Shown here: in pieces, positions 14,133-29,100 of the stretch | How positions within the stretch are numbered: position 1 is the first letter of the stretch | How the letters are laid out: every line of letters begins with the position of its first letter | Made by a program: the position numbers and the translations under genes | Assembly: GCF_036370855.1 (NCBI RefSeq) | Contig: NC_088101.1 | Coordinates: 5,525,501-5,589,500 of the forward strand | Length of the DNA stretch: 64,000 bases | Origin: Dromaius novaehollandiae | Lineage: Eukaryota > Chordata > Aves > Casuariiformes > Dromaiidae | Reading direction: 5' to 3' | The notes under the pieces: generated by a model | Database searches by the model: none | Told to the model about the DNA's origin: nothing | Seen by the model: the letters and a program-made list of their open reading frames with translations, nothing else

Positions 14133-14183
14133 TTTTTGCTGGCTAAATATTTAACTTTTTGCTGGCTAAATATTTAACTTTTT
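14133..14183. repeat. Two-copy tandem duplication, 23 bp period
   Basis: TTTTTGCTGGCTAAATATTT is followed by AAC and then repeats with GCTGGCT at 14138 and 14161. The two copies are essentially identical, so the duplication looks recent compared with the other relics here. Confidence 0.85.
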
Positions 14184-17100
14184 TCCTCAGCACGTTGTGA
14201 CTTTTTTCTTAATTTTGATTTTGTTATTTGATCCAGATTGAAATGAACCTTTTACTTTGGCCATTCAGTGTGTTTCAAGAGAAAGGGGAGGAATTTCAAA
14301 GTTGCATTGTTGGTTTTCAGATCAGAAAGAAGCTAGGACATGGTGACTTTTCAGTAGAGAATGTTTCTCAGAATTCATAGTGGGGGGGGAAAAAAGGCTG
14401 CTGACTCCATGATGTGGTGCCAAAGTCAAAATAAAGACCTGATTCTGCATTTGAATCCACATAGGCTGCAGTTAGAATCAGATTTTAGCCAGTGTCCCAA
14501 GCTAAAACTGATGTGAAGCTGCTTTTGCTTTCATGTAGCAGAGAGGTCCCAGAAAAGATGGCTTAAAATTAATCCAAACATGGCTTAGGTGGTACAGGAG
14601 ATAACAGAAGTGAAAAGCTTCAGTCTTGCCCAGTGAAAAATTCATTTAAGACCAGGGTGCCAGGCTGTATTGTAACTTTATGGATGCAGGTGTTTGTTCT
14701 TACCCACACAGAACCACCTATAACTACACAGGCAAGAAAGAAGGCATTGTAGCAGGGAAAACTTCTGGCTTATTCAGCTGAACAAAAGCATCTTGAATAA
14801 CTTCAAAAACCTCGTTGTTACCAGAGGATCCCCAGTGTGGGCTGATCCTGTAATGGCTACTTCTGTCAGTGACAGTACATTATAGCCTTTCTCACCACTT
14901 TTTATTTTATTCTTCTCTTTCTCTTGTAATTTCTGAGTTGCCCAACTAATTAGTAATAATCTTAGTGTAAATATGTATAAAAATACAGTCTGGAATGACA
15001 AGACTCGAGATAGTACTGTGTTACCATTCCTCTTTCCCACACTCCCATTCAGCTGTTCTGTGGTTTTCCTTTGAGAAGACAATCTTTTGTTCATACACCT
15101 TCAGTAGGTTTGGTGCTGTTGCTGATGTGAGTAAATAGTCACCTAAAAAAAGTCACCAGCGGCCATTTGAGCTAGAGCTTAGTGAAATGAGATGAATGGG
15201 CCAAATCTCCCTTCACAGCACTGTTGTGTGCCCTGCAGGTTCAGCTGATATCACTGTATCCGCTTGGTTTCTGTTTGCATAGTTAGGATTTCCTTGCCAC
15301 TGTAAGGAGAGATTGTTGTTTTATGGCTCGATGGACAGATTCTAGAGAAGAAGTTAATATCTTTGGAGAGCTCCCGATGAACCAGGCTGTCATCAGTCAG
15401 CTAACTTTAGTCACCCATAAGGTCACAGTCTTGAATGTAAGTTCCACTTTTTATCTGTAACACTGCAGACCAATGTAATTTATGGATTAGAATTTTCATC
15501 TTTTTCCGTCATGCAAAATTTCTTTCTTTGACCCTTTCAGTAGACACCTTGACTCTTTAGCATCCTAACTGCTAAGTTGGCTCTTTCAGCTTGTTCAGGG
15601 TTTATCCGTGGCAGCAGGTTTTAGATTGCAATGTGGTTAAAGGTCTTGATCCCTTCTGCTCTGTGCAATATTTGGAATTACAGTCTCAGAGAAGCAAGAC
15701 TGCTTCCTCATACGCAGAAGCTTGTACATCCTGAATTCTTCCATTTTTGCCCTGGATATAAAGGTGTGGAAATAAAGGACTCCTCCTTCTATCATGATCA
15801 GTTTTTCCTCATATTTGGCCTCTCCTAGAGGAGCGGTTTTCAGCCTGTGGTCTGTGGGCTTCTGGAGCACATGAACTGTGGAAAGTGACTAAAACATAAG
15901 TTCATGTATAATCTACAGCAGTGTACTTATATGATGTTCCTGATGGGGTCTTTGTCACCACTGAACACTTAGTATGGTTCCAAAATAAAAATAACTTGAA
16001 AAAACATTGTCATCATGCCGGGATATTTCTGTAAACACCATTGTCACTGCTACGCTTTCTGTTCTCCTTGTTATTTTTTGAATACTACTATTAATGCTCA
16101 GAAATGTCAACTTGTACTGACATCCAGTTTTCTTGCAGGTCCCAGTGACTAGAGTTCGACTCCTTGCTGAGACAGGACAGAGAGCTGCCATATGTAGGCA
16201 GTTCTGCCTTTTTGGTGCTCTAGTCTGGGTCCTCATAAATATCTCCAGGAAGCAAGTGCTCACGCTGAACATCTGTGTCAGTCCAGGTTTTCACGGAGTT
16301 GACAGCCTCCCTGGCACTCCTCTTCTTATATTGGCCTAAAATATGAGGTACTCACCACAATAATTTCGTCTTTCCTGCAGCACCTCAGCATGTGCAGTCT
16401 TATATCCTGTACTTCATGTCTCTTTCCATGGCCCATTTGACATCTCCTACTTTTTTCCTCTGCCTTGATGTTAGATTAACAGTTTGTGTAACTGTACTGT
16501 GGTGTTAACTGCATTAACTACAAGTAATCCAAGACGTGCAGACTGATGTTTGATCTTAGGTGGTATGATAAATGGGGAAGAGATCTGCTTTTTCTTCATT
16601 ATATTCAGATGCAACATATGTAGTCCTACATTACCATGTTAATTCGTGCAATAATAGGCTGAAAAGCTTCTTGAAGATGAAAATTAATCATTGGTTCCCC
16701 TGACACACCCCATTAGGGGTGCTTGGCAAAGCAGTGCAGGGACCTGGACTCCCACAATATGGAGAGAAACAGAATGAGACTGACATAGCTTATAAGGAAC
16801 ACCAGTATGTGGGAGAGAGATCTGGTTTTAAGGTTTTTAGGGTTAGTTCTTGTCTCAGTAGAAACCCCAGGAGCTCAGTTAGGAATCTGGAGTGCTGGGT
16901 TGGGGTTGGCTTTTGGCCACAGAGCAAGTGCAAAGCCAAGTCAGAGGGTTCTTCAAAAAAAGAAAAAAGATTCTTCCAGATGCCTTGTAAGCTATCTAGG
17001 CCAGGTTTTGATCTTGCCTTTCAGGCTCTGTTGCTGCTCAAATCTAGCTGACCATTGCAATGGGAAGTAGAGGGGGGAAATGCTGCTGGGAAATGAGCCA

Positions 17101-20100
17101 TGATATCTTTGATTCAACTGCATCACCTAATAGATAGGGAAGAGTTTCTAAAGCGCAGAAATACATATCTGGGGTGGGAGGCAGAATGGCCAGAAATGTG
17201 TGTGGGCACAGGAGGCAGTACAGTAACACATACCTAAGGTCAGAAGGAAAGGCTAAGCTTTATAAGCAAAGATACATAGGGATGTATCTTTTCTGATGCC
17301 TGTTTTTGTTTTTTTTTTTTTGATTTACCTTTCTTTCTTTTTCTACCCTCCCTTGCCTTATTAAGTTTCTGTGAACAAATAAAAAATGTTCGCTTTCCGA
17401 AGTAGCTTGGCTGAGTCACTCCATTTCAGAACAGTCACAAGCGCCCAGAAAGTTTTTTGTAGCTGAATTCAGGCCCATTGGGACTGGCTGAGGTAAGTAC
17501 ACTTGGTGGAGAGAGGGGTGCTAGAGCTTCCTGACCCAGCCTGCTGTGGAAAGAGCAAAAGCTGAGAGGTTCCTTGCTTGTAGAGGCTGCACAGGAGAAT
17601 TAGAGTGTCTTGAGTAAGTCCTGTGATCCATTGTGGATATCAGTCCATACTTCAGAATCCCCTCTGTCTTGCTCATGATCCAGGATTTCTATGTGCTTTT
17701 TAAGGCTCTCTTGATGTTCTCTGCAGATATGCAGGTCTTGAATGTTCTTTTTTTTTTTCTTTTTAGTTCAAACATATTTCAGAATCTAAGCAGTCACTAC
17801 AGCTACTTTCATTCAGCAAAACTTCTTGAAGCTATGTACGTCAAAAAGTTTTGTGGCTCTTTGTAGCTGGAAATCTGCTCACAGCCAACTATTTCGCATT
17901 GCAGGGTCATTTCAGCAAGTTTGGGACATCATGATTGGAAGTTGTTTCACACAGAAGCCCTCATCTTTTGTCTGCTTGTTTTCTCCTCCTTCCTTTTATA
18001 TGTGTTTTTACAGCCCTTTGCAAAGTAAAGACAGTGGTATGTCCCCATCTCAGATATACCAATGCTAGTTGCCATATTCAGGGAGTGCTTGAGGGCAACA
18101 CAAGCTACAAGGTAATCCAGTCCTTTCCAGTTCCTAGAATGGAGGTTTGGGCTTTGAACATGCAGTTTGTGTGTTCATAAGTCAGTGGCTTGTTTGTGTG
18201 TGCATTTAGGTGTATTTGAAAGGGGTCTCAGTGCTCAGCACCTGAAAATCAGAGCCTATAAATAGGCAGTTGCATTAGGAAATCTAGGCTGTGCTGCTTA
18301 TTTATTTTGAACATAAATGTCATCTTGGCAGGCAATACATCTGTTGCATACACAAAACATGTAATTTGATCTCTGAGCTTAAATGGCATATGCTTAGTAA
18401 TGAATTTTAAAGTTTTGTTTCTGTTCTCTGGTGAACGTGTGCCTGTAATGTAAAGGCAAAGCAAATTTACATTCTTTGGAACTGCTTTCAAATTTGCTGT
18501 TAAAGTGTATGCATTGAGCTAATTGTAGGGATGTGACACTTTAAAATTGAATGGGTGAGTTAAGGGGGCAAAAATAATCGGTTATGATAATTTTCAATGA
18601 AGTCAGCATATGGACTATCCTAAATAACAGCTCCTGGCTTTGGCATATCGTCAGATGGACTGCTGACCATGTTCGTTAGTAGAAGTTACTATCAGTTACT
18701 GATATTTTGGACTGATACAATACTTAATGATGAATCAGTGCCAAAAAGGCAGATTGAGATTCAGCAGTTATGCTGTTTTGAATCTTAGAAAGAACCTTAA
18801 TATCTTTCTTTTTTAAAAAATGAAACAAAAATCTCCTCAATAAATCATTATGACATTTAGTAATAACGTAATTTTTCTGTGTAGCTCATAGGTAGATGCT
18901 GTCTGTGGTCTTCCCCTGCCTCCCCCCAATGGATTTGAGAAATAAGACAAATTCTAAATGTCCTAGTGCCTGGGTAAATAAATAAAGTTTACCTGATCAA
19001 ATTGATGGCATTCCAGAATAAATTTGGGAAAAAGTTATTAAGAAAGTGCATGTTTGCAGGAAAAAGGTAGCAAAGGGTAAAATGAATGTATCCAGCTGTA
19101 ATGCTCTGAAAATGATTTTTATGTTATACCTGCCGAGCCTTTGAAATATAAGGATGAGGATAAGTGTGAAAGGGTTTGCTCTCAGTCATTAAAATTGACT
19201 TCTTGTGTTTTCAATAAGAAACTATAATCTGTAAATTCTTTCTGATCTGATTTATCAGGAACTACTGAAGTTCGCTACCATGTTCTTCATCTGCATCACT
19301 TCCTCACTAAATAAGTGTTAATAAGCTGAAATATTTGTTTTCTTGGTGTTGCCTGCATTTCTTTGAAAAGGGAACATAAGTGATTTGTCCAGCATGTTTT
19401 ATCTATTGTGCAAGTAAGTGTGCCTTGATGGTTTTGTGCTACAGTAGAACTAGTATTACATGTTCCTGTTCTAGTGCAGTACCTTCATTATCTTAGAATT
19501 CCTTGGAGAAATCCCAAATTCTGAAGGATGTTTTCCAGTGTCCATCAACGTCATATCCTTTTGGGGGGATGTCTTTTCTTGTTGCATGTTTTCATGGCTC
19601 TCTTACATGAAATGTAAATTCTAGCTCTACTTTCAGAATGTAAAATAGTCTGACTGTTCAGGGTTTTAGTTGTACAAGAAACATTTTATCATGATTTAGT
19701 TACATTGTTCCTACATTGGTGAAAAAGGGCCTGCCCTGTCACAGAGTAGTCTGTCCTTTAAAAAGGTCCTGGTCCAGTTTTCCCAGTTGTGGATACATTG
19801 TTTCCTTGCTGAGATTGGAGCAGGTACTTATAGGTGCAGAAAATGAGGAAGCTGAGATCCTTAAAATTGTGCACTTTTGGCATAGAAAGTTCTTAAGCTG
19901 AAGGAGCTGGTCTGTCTTCTGAGGGTTTGGTGGAAACATTTTCTGGTCATTTTGTGAATTTTGACAGCCTTGCAGACTAAAATGGATGAAGCCTGAAAGC
20001 TGACCTCCGTAATGAATATAGTCTGCATGCAGTGGCATTGTTCCAAAGTGTGGATTTCAGCTAAGATAGCGCTATGTTTTGTCAGTGCTTGTGAGCATTA

Positions 20101-23100
20101 GTAGTAGAACTTTGTTTATGTCTTTGCAGGCCATAAAGTATACTTCTAAGAAACACTGGATTGCATGAGCCTCTAATGGGGTATGTTCTAGAGGAATGGC
20201 TCTTAGCTTGAATTACTCTGAAAAAGGAGGCTGTCTAAAAGCAAGTTTTTCTACCCATTACGGAGAGATCTCGCTTTTGCCTAGTTATAAAGGACCTTCA
20301 TGTGCAATTCAGCAGCTCAAAAAGCTGCTTCTCAGCTGTCCTTTTTCTCAGGGTTAGACTTGTGAATCCTGTTTTCCCATGCTAACAGATATAGAAGGGC
20401 CCATCCTATAATTGCAGCCTAGATTCTTATCTTTAGCTGTACTTCTCAGACCAGAGCTTCCCACTTACAAAGGAGACAGAGGAGACCGACTGCATTCAGA
20501 GGGTGTGAATTTCAAGGGCAACTCCTCTGGGAATTAATGGGAGCAGTGGGTAGAGCCTTCACCCAGGAAAAGGTGCACAGCTCAAATATCGATCCTGAGG
20601 GTGTGCACTTCTTGCTAACAGGAAGTGCAAAATGATGCTATGAGATCCTGACGAAGGTATTTGCCTTGCATCTGCCCCTCAAATTCCTTCTCTGTGGCCC
20701 AGCATGACAGATCCATGTGAAATTCCAGGACCTGCTAAGAGCTGAGCAATTTTGCTGTGTAGCTACAGTATGTGCACACTATTAAGCTTCTAACACTGAA
20801 GGCTAAATGCTTGATGAGGTTCTGGAGGAGTTCTAAGCTCAATGCACTTTCCATTTTGTTACTCTTTTCCCTATGGGCTGGAGTCATAGCTGAATCCCTA
20901 ACTTAAGAACTAAGTCTCAGAGCTGGTTGCCAGTGCCAGTGTGTAGTTTCAGTAGACCAGCCAGGCCTGCTCTGCTAGGGCTTTTGAAAGAACATGTGTG
21001 TCTGTTACAGAGAATGAAGAAATTATGCACCGATTTCTGATATTTGATGCCTTGGTGGTGCAGTAGGTGCACTGGCGGCCCAGCTGGATCTGACTTTCAC
21101 TGTGCCAAGTGCTGAACAATAAGAAACATCATTGTTTCAGAAATGTTTACTATGTAGAGATACAAAATGGGTAGAAATTGGGAGAAGTGCCGGAAGAGTG
21201 CTGGGAATCTGCATATCTTTCCCTGGAGCAGAGCACGCTGCCTGGGAGCTGGCCGTTCTGAGGGAAGGCAGTGAGATCCCACATGGAGCAATCAGCTCTG
21301 ACATCACTGATAATGATGGCAATGATGTTTGCTACTTGAACTTGGGACAAGATGGCTTTATTTAACTGTCTGTTCACAAAAGATTCTCACTGTCTTTTTC
21401 TTTTATTGACAAATTGCTTTTACATCCGTATGCCACATTTTGCTGTTCTAACAACTTCTCAAAGAATTGCTGTTTTTAGACCTGCAATAATGGATGTATG
21501 CCTGACTCTTCAGCTAGCAAGCAGCTTGTTATCTCAGACTGGTGCCTGTTTTTTTGTGTTTCATATATGTTTAGAATCAATTATACATTTTGACTGAGGT
21601 AGAAGATTTCAGATAAAGCAGAAACAGGCGTATAAAACCAAAGTGGAGGTCAAGAACATTTGTTTTTCTTTAATCCTTTTCCTTTTCTTCAGGGTTTTTA
21701 TCATTCTGTTATTCATATTTCAGTGTAAATGTGCTATATTTCTGAAAATGCTAGGTTTATTGGCTGCTGTATGGGACGTTATTGCTGGTGCTCTGAGTTG
21801 TCCTAGCAACTGTCCAATCTATAGACTGTTCTTGTGTGCCTAGGTCCAAGCTCTGGGTAGAACTTACCTTACTTCAGTTTCCAAAAGCACTTGGAGCCGA
21901 GCGCATCTTGGATGCATTGGGCTTACTGTGGATGTTACCATACTGTTGCACTGCACATGTTGTGTAATGTCCAGAAATCCTGCACAAGTGTCTGAGGCAG
22001 GAAAAAAAGGGTAAGTAGTAGGGCTCTGGATTAGTCTTAGAGCCAGCAAGTGTCCGTGTCAGTCAAAGTTATCAGGAGGTTCTTACTTTCTGGTCTGTTC
22101 TCCCTCTGTTAAGCTGTGGTCTTCTGCAGAAGTTAAAACACTGCAATTATATAAGTTTGTTGGCTTAATGGGGTGATGTTTATGCTTAGCTCTTCAGCAA
22201 AACAGTCATGGAGAACAGGTGATCTGGGGAAATATCTGGGGGATGTCCCAGCCATCCATAGGCATCTAACAGACTAGTTGGTTAAGTTGACCAGCTAAAA
22301 TTCCCTGGGCTCCCAGAAGGAGTGTGATTTTTGCTGACTGTACAGGGAGTCAAGGGAGATAATTTAGTAGCTAGGGCAAGTGCCTGATGTGTCTCTCGAC
22401 ATGCATGTTATTTATTTACAGTAAGCAAGAGTTCTGTGAATATATCCCACTCCACTGGGGTTATCTACAAGATGATTTTTTTCTGAAGTTTTCAGTTATT
22501 TTTGAGGGAATACTCTTCCCTTTATCCTGTTTGACCACAGCTGGATAGAACCAGCTGAAGAAGTACTAGTCAAGAGGAGTAGATGTTACAAATGGTTGTC
22601 TTCTGAAAGAGCTTTAGCATGAAGTAGCTAAACAGCTAGCAAAAGCATGTGGCTGCATCTGAGAAGGGAGGAGACAGAATAGCAACTTTGAAGCCAGTGG
22701 GGGGCAGTGAGAATTAGAACAAGAAGGAAGATAGAAAAATCCAGAGGAGTAATGTGGAAATAGAGCATTTCCAACATAATTAGGATAGATGTTTCTTGTG
22801 TACATCTGTTTTAAAATATCAACTTACACTTTAGGGAATAGGCTGACCATGCAAGTAACAAAGAATACAAATATTTCTCTGATAGAAAATATTTTTTTTC
22901 CATTTTCTGAAACACCTGGTATCCTCTGAAGGAGGCAATATAGGCCATTAAATGAGTGGCTGATCTGATCCGTTCTGTCAAATGGCTGTTCTTACCTATA
23001 TTTTTCTTGGAATACACAGGGACTTCCCTCAGCTTCTCCAGTTTTGCTGAGGGCAGATTTTTTGTCAGGCTTTTGATGCAAATTCAAGTTGAGTTGGTTA

Positions 23101-26100
23101 TTCAAGAGCACATAGCAGAAGAGAGAGTTAAACAGTGATGGTCATCCGTACATGCTCTTACCTAGAGCTTAAAAATTACCCTTTCTATGTGGGTTTTGTT
23201 TAAACCAGATGTTAAGCTGCTTTTTTAACTTGCTCCATTTCCACGTGCTGACACCATATGCTCCGATTTCATTCTTTCCTATAGGATCTTTCAGCTAGCA
23301 TTTTCCAGCTAACATCTTCCCCCAACAGTTGCTGGCTGCTGCTTACTTACTTCTCTTCCTCTTCTAGGAAAGAAAGTGTTAAATGCTCTTGCCTTTTTAT
23401 TCTTAAGATCCTGGTCTTGGAAAACTCAGTCTGTTAAACTGACTGCAGCTAGGCAAAGGAGACACTTTCCCATCAATAGCAGAACCATTATTCTTTCAAG
23501 AAACATTGACTTATTTGTTGTTCAACACCTTTTTTTTTGCTTCCTGCCAGGTCTTCTCAATAGCCCTTGTTGAATCAATTCTGTGCCAGCAGAACAATTT
23601 TCAAAAAAGAAGCTGGTGGAGGTGTAGCAATAAAAGAAATACAGGTCTCACCCAATTTCTCTAGAATCTTTCAAATATTTCATTAGTGTGACAGGATTTT
23701 CATCTCTGAAGTGTGAGATTGTAGAGACTTGGTTCATATTTACTCCACAGCTGAGTGGTAGTGCTTATTAACAATGAAATTAATAGGAATAATCAGTTTC
23801 CTGTAATCCAGAACGTGTTGCACAATGATAGTAAACCCTCCACAGAAATGAATGGGGCACAAAGTACACATCTAAGAGACTACAGAAAACAGCCAGATTT
23901 CCTTTTTCATAGGTTAGAAAACAGGCACATGAGAGGTGGCTTGGGGGCGGGAATATCCTTCTCTGAGTTAAACTACCATGAGTTCTCTTTGCAAATGGTA
24001 TGATACTATATTATATTCTACATAGAACTGGAATAAAAAGGGGAGAAAGGAGGAATCTGTGATGGCATAGCAGCAATTCCCCCTTTTTACTTCGTTAGCT
24101 TGCATAGCTGTGCCAGCACATATTCTAGCCAATCTTTGTTAAAATAAAAAATAATGCTATCATTTGCAGGCAGGTTTCCATATGAACAGAAACAAAGACT
24201 CAGTAGCACGAAGCTTCATCTCATAAGGAAATCTCTTTTCTTCAAAAATTCTGGTAGGTTATGAGGATTATGCTTTTTTTCTGTTCCTGTTTTTTGAAAA
24301 GCTTCATGTATGCTTCTTATTTCAGGAAAGTGTTTGCTTTAAAAAGAATAACTAACCTAAAAAGTTGGATTTACATCAACTTTGAGACTGAATTGTTAAA
24401 TCAAAGCAAGCCAGGTACCTTTATGGTAGAATGCTAAAAAATGTTATACTATAAGTTCATGCTGTGTGTGTTATTTTTTAAGTTTGTGTGAAATGCCATG
24501 CTTTGCTTCTGATTGCCAACTGAAGTTGTTGTTTTAAGAGATGTGCTCTTTGGAACCATTCAGGAAATGCTGACCTGACTGCGGGGTGCACTTCTCCTGT
24601 GTAACAAAAGAGGAAAAAAGGCCAGCTTTTACTGGCAAGGGAAACTGGCTTTACTTATGCCATCAATCAGCTCTAGGTTAGAGAACCAGGATGCCTCTTA
24701 TGTGAACTGTAAACATTCAGCGTGTTTCTAGCTGAACTGCTGGATTTTAAGAGCTGTTGAAAATTCTGCGATAATTATAGTTAAAATCTCCATAGTAAAC
24801 TACAGTTTTAATTCCAGATACTATTAGAATCCAGTAAGAAAACTGCAATTTTTTGATGACTGATGAGAAATCATTTCTGTTGCTTTAAATTAGTATATCA
24901 GACACCTGTAAATTAGTATTCCAGACTATTTGTTTGAATTAAGATAGTTTGTAAAGAACTTGGAAGCTTAAATCCTATTTTCAGTATGATTTGAGAATCA
25001 GAGCTGAAATCTTAAACTGGAACTGAAACAAATTTGAGCAGGTGTCTCATTAACACTTAAAAATGTGACTTGGATTGCTTAACTAAAGGCTATAAAAATG
25101 CCATGAAATTCTTTTTAAAATTAAAATAATAATAATTTTTTCTTAAAGCCATTTGACCAAAACCAATGTTTTTTGTGGAACCATGTCCATTTTGGCATTC
25201 TTAAAGAAACCCACAAAACCCAGCATGAAGTGAAAAGTTGAAGCAGTGCACTGTGTTTTGTTAAGTTAAGTCAAAGTAGACCATCTCAACCTATTGAAAT
25301 ATTTTATTTAAAAATAAATTCATATAAGTGATAGAATAGCCTACAAAGATTAAATGTCTTCGTTCTGTTGAAGTAAAATTTTGTAAGACAGCCGTGTTCT
25401 GCAAGATACTGTTTTGCTTTTTGATTATCTTCAGCTTTTTTTTTTAATTTCTTTTTGGAAGAATTTCATGGTCAAGTAGTCACACTGTTCCTTTGTTTTT
25501 CCTGGACCTTTTCTGCTGAGACTTTGCTGTAATTCACGTATTTAAAGTCCAGTAATAATGAATTGGCTAGCATAGTGATAAAAGTGAGGTAGGCAAGATT
25601 CAATTATGCGAGTCCTGAATAAAAAATTGAGAGATCTCTGGAAGCTTTCTCTGAGGGAAAAGATTTTTTTTCCTGAAACAAAACTTGGGCTTTTCAGAGT
25701 TACTAGGAGATTGTTTCAACGTATCAAGAAAATGTTAGGTCTTTGGACAAAGCCACATATCAAAACGGTAGTAAGACTAAATGGGACTCTGTGGCATGTG
25801 TTGTTTTATAGTAAGTGCAAGCGTGGAGGAGGAAGGAAATGTGGGGCTGACTCAGAGGACTGGCCTCTTCCTGTCCGTCAGTACTGACCAGACTGATGGA
25901 GAAATGCCTATCAGCAGAGCTGGGGGTTGGTACCTGAGCTTCGATGGCTGTTAATGCTGCTTGCTTTAGGGCTGTGTGTAGAACCTGGGTAACCTGTCTC
26001 AGTACTGAACCTGGTAGAAATTATTTTCTGACTCCTCTTGTTGTCTAAGACTTGGTTTTCTTTTGTAATATAAGCTAAGTGGGAGCCATGTATTTGTTTT

Positions 26101-29100
26101 TACCCTGGAGAAGTCTTATTCAGGTTCGATAGCATCCTGGAATGATTTTTTTTTCTCTTTTCCTCTTTTACTCTAATTATTTTATTTGAAGTATTGCTTT
26201 GGTATCAAATTAACTTGCAAACCTCATTTGACGTACAGAGAGCACAAAAGTTAGAGCCAGGTATTACCGTGAGAATATAGCAGTAGACTGTGGGAGCCAG
26301 ATTGCTCTCCTCAGTCCCCACATGCTTGACTCAAAAGGGAGGAAACCTGCTGTGTCGCTGGCCCCACTGGAGCTCCCGAAGTTCAAGCCCACCATGTCCA
26401 GCTGGTACTGGTGGGCTTCTACTGCACAAAAGATTTCTGGCAGGGAGTGGGAAAGGGCAATCTCCAGGTCAGACTGGATTGTTCAAACTTCTTAAAACTA
26501 TACTGTTATCTTACAATGACTTTCTATAAGCTAGGGGCTTTAAGTCATTGTTATTTTATTACTTACCTTTGCTCAAAGTGGTGGACTTTAATTGAACTTT
26601 GCAGGTTCAGCTGAAAGGCGGATTGGAAGGCAGGTAAATGTATGAGTGCATGTATAGCCCTGACCAAAGCAGTGCTAGAAAAACGGTGACACACACATAG
26701 TGCTTTCCATTCCGCACCTCAGGCTAAGTAGATTTTCCTGCTTCTGAACATGACTTATGTCACACATGTTCATGCGTATTTATCAAAGGGTAGAAAGCTC
26801 TCACATGCTTAATTAGGTACATGCTAAATCCTTCACTGATTCATGGCCTACATCATGGATCCGTGCACGTGCACCAGCCTCCACATTTCATCAAAAGTCT
26901 ATCTCTGGTACTATGGGATGTACAGTTGGCAGGATCCCTTGGACTCCTGGCATGAAGTGGCATTAATATGTTCAATGTACAAAAAATATTTTTTAAGTAA
27001 CAAAGTATGTGACAGAGGGGAAGAAATGAGTCTAAAATCATGAGCATTCATAGTGTAGCTCCCTTAATTTCTGTGGTGGTGTTCAGTTTTCTTTTGCCTG
27101 TGTAAACCACTGACCATTTCAGGGGAAACATTGCAAAGTGAAGGAAGGGCATTTTTCCAAGTCCTGTCTTAAATGGATAAGCAAAAGTTAGCCTATTATT
27201 TGTCTTAATCAAGAAAGGTTAACGGGTTTTATTTTCAATGCATCTTATGATGCTGACTCTCTGAGCCAGTTCAGAAGCTGGTACAGCTTGATGGTGGGTT
27301 TAAACTGAATTTAGCCTTTCTGGAAGCCCTCTATAAGCAGAGTAGCTGTTGACTTAGATCTTAAAAGCAAGTAAATTAGGGTAGTATCTGTTAGATATTC
27401 CCTGGCTGGAACATGTCCTTTTCTGTTAGCTAGTTTCCTGCAAAAAAAAAAAAAACATTCTCAGTTAGCGTACTGGTACACTCAATGTAGCATACAGCTG
27501 TTGCATCCTGTTCTGCCTTGAGTAAGCTGCTCCTCATTGGCAAGTTTACAAAACTGAGATTGCATTTACATATTAATGCCAGTATGAAATCAAAAGGTGA
27601 GGCCAGAAGGTGACAGTCTTCTAGCAAAGATGGATGATAACAGCTGGATATCTTGGCTGTCCAGTGCAATGGTTAATTCTTATGACTGGCAACTATGACA
27701 GTTGGCTAATTTATTCTTAAAAGACCAGACTGAACTCCAGGCCACACCAAGTGCAAATTTGTCATCTCTGTTTTGGCAAAGTTCAAGACACTTTTGGAGC
27801 AGCTGCCTTCCTAAACCTTCAGATAGCTTGCTAATGAGAAGTGGTCCTAAGAGAGAAGCATCGTGGTTGTTTCTCTCCTGTGTTAGCACAGAGTTGATAT
27901 GTGTGAGGCACAGCATCACTGAAGCAACAGTGCACACTTGTTATCTGTTCTCTGCATTTTCTCTTGGGAGTTTGACAGGGGATGTGATCTGTCACATTGC
28001 CAGATGGAGGATAAACAGAGTGAGTAATGGAAACTTCCAGAAAAGTTTGCAAACACATTGGCTTCCAAAGGGTTTCTGGCATTTTTGGTTACTGCATAAG
28101 AGGAAGTGGCCAATGTTATGTTTCCTTGCGTTGAGCAGAGCATTTTGCCTGTCTTGCTTTGTTGCAGATACAGCTTTGAGACACTGTACATGCTTGGTGA
28201 CTCATGGGGAAACAACCTGGGCAGGTTCAGGGATTTTTAAAGAAAAGGTGGGTATCTGACCCCCTGTTCTCACAATTCTTCCGTACGTGTCCTGTAACGG
28301 CTATTGAAAGTGTCCCAGAGTGCAGCCAACTAACAGTTGTACTGAGGATTTGGGGGATTATATACCTACAGGTTAATGTGTTTAGCAGAGAGATGGTGTA
28401 TTGTGGATGTAAGGAGAAAGTCTAAGTATCTCAAACAAAAATAAAATTATTAATGTGGACTCATACAATTGCTTGTGTTACTGATCTGTGGAAAAGAGCC
28501 AGGTCTCTCGCAGATAGCTTTGTTCTGGGGGAGAGAAAGTAGTTCTGGGAGAGTTGATGCAACTACTTAAAGTAATAGCTCTTTTTCATAGACAATGATG
28601 ATACTGATTTGTGGAGATAATTTTACATGTCATATGGGTTCTTTGGAGCTATAATTAGAACTTAAATGGTTCAGGGTTTAATTTGACTTTTGATTTTTTT
28701 ACTTTAAAGCTCATTCTATTTACAAGGAAGAATGGAAAGCAATGATGTTCAGTCTTGGGTTTGTATCCGCACAGATATGCACACCCACACATGGAATGTA
28801 TGTACAGCGTCAGGACAAAGGAACCCCAATACTTCATTTGAGATTTTGTAGAAGAAGTAATAATTTCTGTCAAAGCTGTTTTCAATACTGAAACAACTCT
28901 ACTGTGTTTAGTGGTGGTTACATATAACAGCAGACTTTCACAGTGCTGCGGTTTTTGGTTTTTTGTTTTTTTTTAATTTTCTGGACTGGCTTTGGGAAAG
29001 AACTGCCTTCGTAAGCATGCAGACTTCATCTACATGGACAGTCTAATGGAAGTACACTTTGACCTCTGAGCGCTCTCTTCAGCCGAAGTGGTGTGGCAGA

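Noticed and set aside
19830-19870. GCAGAAAATGAGGAAGCTGA, like the 'gatgaggaaactgag' part of MIR/L2 antisense
   Set aside because: The single short match has no flanking agreement.
27702-28259. 185-codon plus-strand open frame
   Set aside because: It begins at a TTG rather than an ATG. Frames on the minus strand are open over the same bases, and no motif or family is recognisable. It is best read as chance.
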